Source of the DNA: Trichomonas vaginalis G3
Lineage: Eukaryota; Parabasalia; Trichomonadida; Trichomonadidae
DNA: 64,000 nt
Assembly (NCBI RefSeq): GCF_026262505.1
Contig: NC_067203.1
Span: 16,876,392 to 16,940,391, forward strand
Reading direction: 5' to 3'
In this document: positions 58,672-64,000 of the stretch, piece after piece
How positions within the stretch are numbered: the stretch's first letter is position 1
How the letters are laid out: every line of letters begins with the position of its first letter
Position numbers and translations under genes: made by a program
Notes under the pieces: model-generated
Told to the model about the DNA's origin: nothing
Databases searched by the model: none
Seen by the model: only the letters and a program-made list of their open reading frames with translations

Positions 58672-60096
58672 CTACCAACGGCCACCCTTCTTTGTTGTTC
58701 CGGGCTTTCCTCCTTTATCATTAAGCTTCTTACCTGCATGAGATTTCTCACAGAATGGAATGTGTCTTTGAGCAGCATTGCTACCGAATTTTCTACCGCA
58801 ATAAGGACACTCAACTCTATCATCATCTGGTAACTTGTATTCTGGCATCTTCGGTGGCGGACCAACAGCTTTTCCTTCAGCTTTGGCCTTTTCGTATTCT
58901 GTTGCAGCTCTTGCAGCCTTGAGATTGGCAACAAGTTGTTCATGCTGCTCTTTGTAGTTGGATTTCTTAACTTTCGGCGGAGTTTCAGATCTTCCTTGAT
59001 ATTGCATTGCATCGTTATCTGCATTTCTCATCTTTGCGGAATCGAACACTTTCTTCTTGCGAGAGTTTGATGTCTTGCAAGCTTGCATGTGCCTATCGAT
59101 TCTATCTTCTGCAAATTTACGATGGCAGATTAGACATTCAACTCTGTTGTCGTTGGGATCGTCTTCTGATGGTGGTGGAGGAGCTGATGAACGTGCTGGT
59201 GGCTCGTAAGAACTCTGTTTTTGAGCAGGTTTTTGAGATTGTCCTCCAAGTTTGCTTCCTCCCATGGGTGGAACGTCATCTTCACCAAATTGGGCAAAGT
59301 AATCATCATCACGATCATTGTTTTGAGGGAAAGAAGGTTCTGGCTCTGGCTCTGGTTCCGGTTCCGGTTCAGGTCTTTTTGGTTGTCTTGGTGGATTTGA
59401 AACCTTTTTAACGGGTTTAGGCTTTGGTTTAGGTGGTGGGTAATCAAGATCGGCATCTTCTCGCAAGAATGGATTTGGATTTGCCTTAAATGGTTGTTTA
59501 TCTTCTTCATCATCGCCATAATCTGTTTGCTTTTTGCCTTTGACTGGCGGTGGAGCTCCAAACAATCCGCCATTGTCATCATTTGTGCCAAAGTTCATTT
59601 CTGGCTGTTGTATATGACGTTTGCCTTTGTCTTCGTTCATTCGCTTCATGACTGCTGCGCGACGTTTCTTCTCCCAGCTTGAGGCACGAGATGAATCGTC
59701 GTCATCTTCATCATTTGTAGGGGTTTGTGATTTTGATGATCGATCTTGATAATCATCATTTTGTTGTGAACCACGCAAATTTGGATAATCGTTATAATCG
59801 TTTTGTCTTGAAACGGAGCGTTTTGGTGGAGGATAATCATCATTTGGAATTTCTTTAGGAGTAGATTTTCTGATCGGAGATTTAGCTGGCTTTTTAATTG
59901 ATTGGAGATATTGCATGAAAGTAATACGATGTCCAATACTCTTTAATTGAAGCTCTTTAAGGTGCTCTTCTGTTAATAACGGAAGGCACTCGCCACAAAT
60001 ATCATTTTCAATAAAAACATCGTGGTAACTACCAAGACCAAGCGTTTCCAAAAAATCTGCAACTTCTTCTGCAGACCAATCTGGTGAATAATTCAT
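58672..60096 (-). CDS. SAM domain plus two C2HC zinc fingers, 474 aa
   Basis: Minus strand, ATG at 60096. Residues ~5-66 are a SAM domain (WSAEEVADFLETLGLGSYHD, LPLLTEEHLKELQLKSIGHR), an interaction module. A long disordered, charged and proline-rich centre follows, including a PEPEPEPEPEPEP stretch near residue ~250. Two ZC2HC1-type fingers come next: CLICHRKFAEDRIDRHMQAC (~320-340) and CPYCGRKFGSNAAQRHIPFC (~427-447), each C-x2-C-x11-12-H-x4-C. This finger pair is common in flagellar and cytoskeletal proteins of protists. In the sense direction GCCACTTTT lies about 20 bases before the ATG. Confidence 0.85.
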   Translation of the reverse strand: MNYSPDWSAEEVADFLETLGLGSYHDVFIENDICGECLPLLTEEHLKELQLKSIGHRITFMQYLQSIKKPAKSPIRKSTPKEIPNDDYPPPKRSVSRQNDYNDYPNLRGSQQNDDYQDRSSKSQTPTNDEDDDDSSRASSWEKKRRAAVMKRMNEDKGKRHIQQPEMNFGTNDDNGGLFGAPPPVKGKKQTDYGDDEEDKQPFKANPNPFLREDADLDYPPPKPKPKPVKKVSNPPRQPKRPEPEPEPEPEPEPSFPQNNDRDDDYFAQFGEDDVPPMGGSKLGGQSQKPAQKQSSYEPPARSSAPPPPSEDDPNDNRVECLICHRKFAEDRIDRHMQACKTSNSRKKKVFDSAKMRNADNDAMQYQGRSETPPKVKKSNYKEQHEQLVANLKAARAATEYEKAKAEGKAVGPPPKMPEYKLPDDDRVECPYCGRKFGSNAAQRHIPFCEKSHAGKKLNDKGGKPGTTKKGGRW

Positions 60097-60717
60097 TTAA
60101 TTAACAAAAATTTTGAAAAGTGGCGTTAAATTTTTTATTAATTAAACAACCATCATTTGTAGAGTTGTTATTCGAGTGAAATAACATTGCCTTAGGGGCG
60201 TGTGACGACGATAAATGTGAACGTTTTTTTATTAATTAAATTCATGATACACATATAAAATTGCATGCGCATCTAATCATTAAAATTTTTATAAATAAAA
60301 TATCACTTTTTCCAATATCGAAAACTAAAATTTACCCATTTTTATTGTATAATATCTAATTAACTAAACCATAATAGTCTATAGCATATTGTCATACTAG
60401 TTAACAACTCAAAAATGAGATTCTACAGTTGTTTATCTATATTTGTTCAAATTTTATGGTTGTCTTTGATTAAACTCACTTGAGCTTTTGCCAATGTGTC
60501 ATAACAATTACATTTCATATAAATACGCAAAAAATATCTATTTATTAAATTTCTTTATTGAATATTATTAAACAATTAATCAAAGTAAGATGCATATTTA
60601 TAATATATTAACATACATTTCTCAGGCATATGATTTTTCTTATGTGCCACTTTCCAAAGTTGTTCAAACAACTACCAGAAGGAAAACATCTAATCTCACT
60701 TTTTTGTCACTTTTAAA
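60097..60717. promoter_or_regulatory. Divergent intergenic region with Inr-like motifs
   Basis: Left end: sense GCCACTTTT for the SAM/C2HC gene. Right end: CTCACTTTTTTGTCACTTTT (60695-60714), a doubled TCACTTTT, ending three bases before the TFIIF-beta ATG. TCACT fits the trichomonad initiator consensus TCAYW. The middle is AT-rich with no recognised gene. Confidence 0.5.
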
Positions 60718-61455
60718 ATGTACGTGAAGAAGGAAGATATCCCTAAACCTATCACAGAGGCTCCTCAATACTCAATCCTTGATACAACAAAGAGCAATGA
60801 GCCTGCATATTTGGTAAGAATTCCTGAATTTATTTATGAAACATTTAAAGCTACAAATCAATCTGGTCAAATCGGGACAATTACCATTAATCATATGCCA
60901 GGTGGCAAAGAGGAATTTGTAATCCAACTTACTAATGGATTGCCATATACTGTTCCAGTAGAAATGCTTCCTTCAAATTATAGGGTTGAAATGGATAAAC
61001 AGTCAAGATTGACATCGCAATATCTCTTCACATCAACTACTGAAACTGGCTACGTCAGAATTGCCGGCAAAATCTCTAATACCGGCCATTTATTATCAGA
61101 TGAAAAAGATAAATTTAGGAATTGCTCTAGCTATAAGCAAGACATTGCAAGGAATGAAAAGAAAGAGAAGAAGAAATCCAAAATCGTCGAGCCTTCAAGC
61201 GAAGCCAAGATCGAAGCTCGTCATGTCGCTACAAACAAGAGAGAGACAAAGGAGAAGAACATGCGCTTATCTGTGGACGATCTCAGAGCTCGTATCTTCG
61301 AGCAATTTAAGAGAAGCGATGAATGGAGTATCCAAGATCTTGTTAAAGTCATTCAACAAGACCAAGGCTATATCGCTGATGTTATTAGAAATATCGCTAA
61401 TTACGATTCTACAACTAAGACATATAGGTTGAAAGATGCATACAAGAATTTATAA
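60718..61455 (+). CDS. GTF2F2: Transcription initiation factor IIF, beta subunit (RAP30), 245 aa
   Basis: The N-terminal dimerisation beta-barrel is recognisable (EPAYLVRIPEFIYETFKATN, QIGTITINH, then FVIQLTNGLPYTVPVEMLPS). A central KDKFRNCSSYKQDIARNEKK part aligns with the RAP30 linker (R...L..VV...YKP...H). The C-terminal winged helix is LRARIFEQFKRSDEWSIQDL followed by IQQDQGYIADVIRNIA and TTKTYRLKDAYKNL, matching RAP30 LFxxFExxQxxxxKDLxxxTxQPxxxLKEIL...WELKPEY. TFIIF binds RNA polymerase II and stabilises the preinitiation complex. The start is supported by GTCACTTTT three bases upstream. Length matches the family (~250 aa). Confidence 0.92.
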   Translation: MYVKKEDIPKPITEAPQYSILDTTKSNEPAYLVRIPEFIYETFKATNQSGQIGTITINHMPGGKEEFVIQLTNGLPYTVPVEMLPSNYRVEMDKQSRLTSQYLFTSTTETGYVRIAGKISNTGHLLSDEKDKFRNCSSYKQDIARNEKKEKKKSKIVEPSSEAKIEARHVATNKRETKEKNMRLSVDDLRARIFEQFKRSDEWSIQDLVKVIQQDQGYIADVIRNIANYDSTTKTYRLKDAYKNL

Positions 61456-61754
61456 ATTATTATTTTACTGTATCATAAAAATTTAATTGTTATCATAATA
61501 GAATTTTACAATCAGGTTTTTTGTGTCAGGATTAGATAATTTGTCGTGAAATTTTATTAATAATTTATTCCATAACAATATATTGAACTTAATTTATACT
61601 GCATATTCAACTTAATAGAAAACAACTTAAACGTATGCGTGTTCATATAGAAATGATTATGGAATCGTGCTAAATCTAACGGAAATTTTTCTTTTCAAAT
61701 TTGATGCATTTTTTTAATTCAAAAAGTAAATTATTTTTTATTAAAGCAAATAGA

Positions 61755-62474
61755 ATGTTCCGATCTAGGAACTCAGATGATGACTCGATGGAGCTGAATG
61801 ATTTAGAGACTCCTACTCTATCCAGATGCTCTCCACTTAGAACACAGAATCAACAAATCGATAATTTTATCTCTAAATACAAAACAGTTACAAAGAAAAC
61901 TAGACAATGCTTAGAATGTCATCCAAAAGATAAACTACCATCTGCAATTCTAAGAGTTGCAAATATGATGTATCATCTTGATTGCTTGAAGTGCAGCAGA
62001 TGCAACAACATGATACATCCCCCATGTTGTTATCTTTCTTCAATGGAACCTTTGAGATTCCTTTGCGAAAGATGCGTTGATGAAATTCAGGATGCATTGA
62101 TCCTGTGCAAAGTTTGCAATAAAGTGATAAGAGATGAAAACAAAGCGGTTCAATTATCCAATAGTTATGCCGTTCATTTGGATTGCTTACATTGTTACAT
62201 GTGCAATAGAAATTACACTCCGAAAGGTAATCTCAATTACTCGGTGATGGAAGTCAATAATAAGCAATATTGTCTCTGCAATGAATGTATGAAGTTAATA
62301 TCATCAGGTGAATGTCCAACAAATGATATTTCTGGCAGAATTCCTTTTGAAATTTGTCAAACTAAGCCCCTAAGATGTAAATTCTGTAATGAATTCATCA
62401 AAAACGGGTTTTACTATGTTGTTGATCAACAAATATCCTGCTATAATTGCCACAAGCTTCAGAAAGGTAAATAA
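61755..62474 (+). CDS. LIM-domain protein, ~239 aa
   Basis: I prefer the ATG at 61755 (MFRSRNSDDDSMELNDLETP); an in-frame ATG at 61704 would add a 17-residue Phe/Lys-rich leader. Two LIM zinc-binding domains follow: CLEC...YHLDCLKCSRC...FLCERC (about residues 50-115) and CKVC...VHLDCLHCYMCNRN...CLCNEC (about 118-185). A final CKFC...CYNC pair (~213-235) is half of a third. The first domain is longer than usual between its zinc ligands. LIM proteins mediate protein binding in actin cytoskeleton or nucleus; nothing indicates which here. Confidence 0.85.
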   Translation: MFRSRNSDDDSMELNDLETPTLSRCSPLRTQNQQIDNFISKYKTVTKKTRQCLECHPKDKLPSAILRVANMMYHLDCLKCSRCNNMIHPPCCYLSSMEPLRFLCERCVDEIQDALILCKVCNKVIRDENKAVQLSNSYAVHLDCLHCYMCNRNYTPKGNLNYSVMEVNNKQYCLCNECMKLISSGECPTNDISGRIPFEICQTKPLRCKFCNEFIKNGFYYVVDQQISCYNCHKLQKGK

Positions 62475-62807
62475 ATTTTAAAAAATGCAATAAAAAAATT
62501 TTTTTTATTTCTCCTATAATAATAATCTCCTATCAGAGCTTGTTTTGAAGCCTCGTACTTGTTGGATTTCGAGTTGAAAACAAGCGAAAAATTGGTCATT
62601 CTTCTGGATATTAGAAAGGACTAAATGAATATCTCTGTATTTTATTTTTCTGAGTTGTAACTCTCAAAATTTCAAATTTACTAAATCTTACTCGCAATTA
62701 AGTATTTATTTATTCTTTAAAATTTTATTCAACTGACTTTTCAATAGACTCAGAATTTCTTTTTAAAATATTTGGTGGAAATTTTATTCATATTCTCAGA
62801 AAGACCA
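62475..62807. other. Intergenic, nothing recognised
   Basis: About 330 bases, AT-rich, between the LIM gene and the gene that runs off the window end. Confidence 0.5.
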
Positions 62808-64000
62808 ATGTCTGCCCCCGATGGTAGCAAAAACGATATACTACCAAAAGATTTGCTGAAAAGAATATCAGAACGCAATATTAGGCATCCATATCCTTTT
62901 TATTATTTACTTCATTCAGACCATTTTCCATGCAAAGAGATTTCCGATGAAAAGATCAAATTTCAAGCTGAAGATTTCCTTTTGAAAATCCCTGCATTAC
63001 AATTTTTGATCAACAGCCAAATTCCAAAACTAAATCTAGATAAATCTCGTGAAGAATGGCTTAAAATCTTTCCTCAAGATAAAATCAACCCACGTTTTTC
63101 AAATCCAGATTCAAGCATCGGGCTACTTTCTTATGACGAGATTTTTTCAATACATTGTCTTTTGTATTCTCACAATTACCAAATATGTTTTATTTTCAAA
63201 AGTTCTGATAAAATTTACTGTCAGAGTCTAGGTTGCTTAAGCACGAACAACGTTATTTTTATTAATTGCTTCCACAATCCAATAGAGCACATGGAACAAC
63301 CAGATTTCTATATTCATCTTTATTCTATCAAATACAAACTAATTTCAAGATTTCCCACATCAAAAGGTATACTCAATTTTCCTGCATTTGATAAAATCCA
63401 ATTCCATGTTCTTGATTACTTATATAATATGTGTAGTCAAAAGATTGACCAACTATATAAAAAAAATCCGAAACATGGCTTTGTTTTTCTTCAAGACCGT
63501 GCATATTTCAAGCACTTTTTCAAATCACATTCTAATTTTGCAAAAAATTCAAAAAATTCAAAAAATTCTGATGATATTCTCAAAAAATTCAGCGGAGTCT
63601 TTTGGAATTTCGGTCTTAAAATCGAAACTGATGAAAAATTTCAAAATTTTGCAAAGCCATTTGAACAAGAACTTGATAAAAGTTCATACGAAAAGGCAAT
63701 GAAATACACAAAATATGATATAGATGAAGTCATTTCAGACAAAATTCTTGCAAAAAGTGAAACAATTTGTGTATACAAAGTAAAATATCCAGGTGATGTT
63801 TATATTAAAGATATAACAATCATAAAGAATGATATAGTAAAAGACGGATATTTACCTCTCAGCATTCAACCAGATTTTGTATCTGCTGACAATATGTATT
63901 CTCTGTACACGATTTCTCAAGGAAGAGACATTTCTTACATCGTCGGTCCTGCTTTTCCAGATGATGAATTCACAAATACATTTTACAGCACGAAAAAAAT
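62808..64000 (+). CDS. Uncharacterised protein, 3' part outside the window
   Basis: ATG at 62808 opens a frame without stops to the window end, at least 397 codons (MSAPDGSKNDILPKDLLKRI...). There is no signal peptide or membrane helix. A short KNSKNSKNS repeat lies near residue ~247. Residues ~315-345 (DKILAKSETICVYKVKYPGD, then VYIKDITIIKND) recall the start of PH-BEACH domains, where a 'tx-C-x-x-I...P-G-x-l-x-i-T' pattern precedes BEACH, and trichomonads have many BEACH proteins. This is a weak hint; the diagnostic BEACH part would be beyond base 64000. Confidence 0.7.
   Translation, partial: MSAPDGSKNDILPKDLLKRISERNIRHPYPFYYLLHSDHFPCKEISDEKIKFQAEDFLLKIPALQFLINSQIPKLNLDKSREEWLKIFPQDKINPRFSNPDSSIGLLSYDEIFSIHCLLYSHNYQICFIFKSSDKIYCQSLGCLSTNNVIFINCFHNPIEHMEQPDFYIHLYSIKYKLISRFPTSKGILNFPAFDKIQFHVLDYLYNMCSQKIDQLYKKNPKHGFVFLQDRAYFKHFFKSHSNFAKNSKNSKNSDDILKKFSGVFWNFGLKIETDEKFQNFAKPFEQELDKSSYEKAMKYTKYDIDEVISDKILAKSETICVYKVKYPGDVYIKDITIIKNDIVKDGYLPLSIQPDFVSADNMYSLYTISQGRDISYIVGPAFPDDEFTNTFYSTKK

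Overview
The window is 64 kb of AT-rich nuclear DNA from a microbial eukaryote, most likely a trichomonad parabasalid (Tritrichomonas/Trichomonas type). The reasons are: intronless genes with short gaps; very short 5' leaders with Inr-like or CCTTT-like start-site motifs next to the ATG; long LRR/pseudokinase/Sel1 and ankyrin proteins of trichomonad type; very large coiled-coil proteins; and a eukaryotic tRNA-Leu ending in a T-run. Species assignment is inference.

Layout. 0-7 kb: the 5' part of a 14-3-3 gene (minus strand), then a tandem segmental duplication. It carries two paralogous genes of unknown function and one GT31-like glycosyltransferase whose second copy has been lost; tRNA-Leu(AAG) follows. 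7-24.8 kb is accessory: an 1,834-aa LRR/pseudokinase/Sel1 protein, two ankyrin genes with damaged 3' ends, two hAT-like non-autonomous DNA transposons with 7-bp target duplications, a helical (possibly F-BAR) protein, a 30-bp perfect palindrome and a cluster of three hairpins, and a coiled-coil gene split by a frame change. 25-37 kb: CFAP144-like and EF-hand genes, then a giant (about 9.4 kb) repetitive coiled-coil gene with nested 447-bp and 1,183-bp repeats and three frame breaks.

37.8-64 kb is dense housekeeping DNA: CIA2B (cytosolic Fe-S assembly), a DNA polymerase alpha-like protein whose catalytic motifs are replaced, uS12 (RPS23), a USP-type deubiquitinase, a WIPI/PROPPIN-like propeller, a cyclin-like protein, a tail-anchored protein, casein kinase 1, a shugoshin candidate, eS7 (RPS7), RMI1, a small type I membrane protein, another ankyrin protein, a SAM/C2HC zinc-finger protein, TFIIF-beta (RAP30), a LIM protein and a 3'-truncated unknown gene. 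Several act in chromosome maintenance (Pol alpha-like, shugoshin, RMI1, CIA2B), but nothing shows that they form a functional cluster.

The most striking items are the apparently catalytically dead yet full-length Pol alpha homologue, the hairpin/palindrome elements at 19.8 and 20.7 kb, the promoter-proximal GTCACTTTT/AAAAGTGAC motif used in both orientations, and a GGCC-TTT-type motif abutting the ATG of the two ribosomal-protein genes and 14-3-3. Everything is from reading the sequence; no database search was run.
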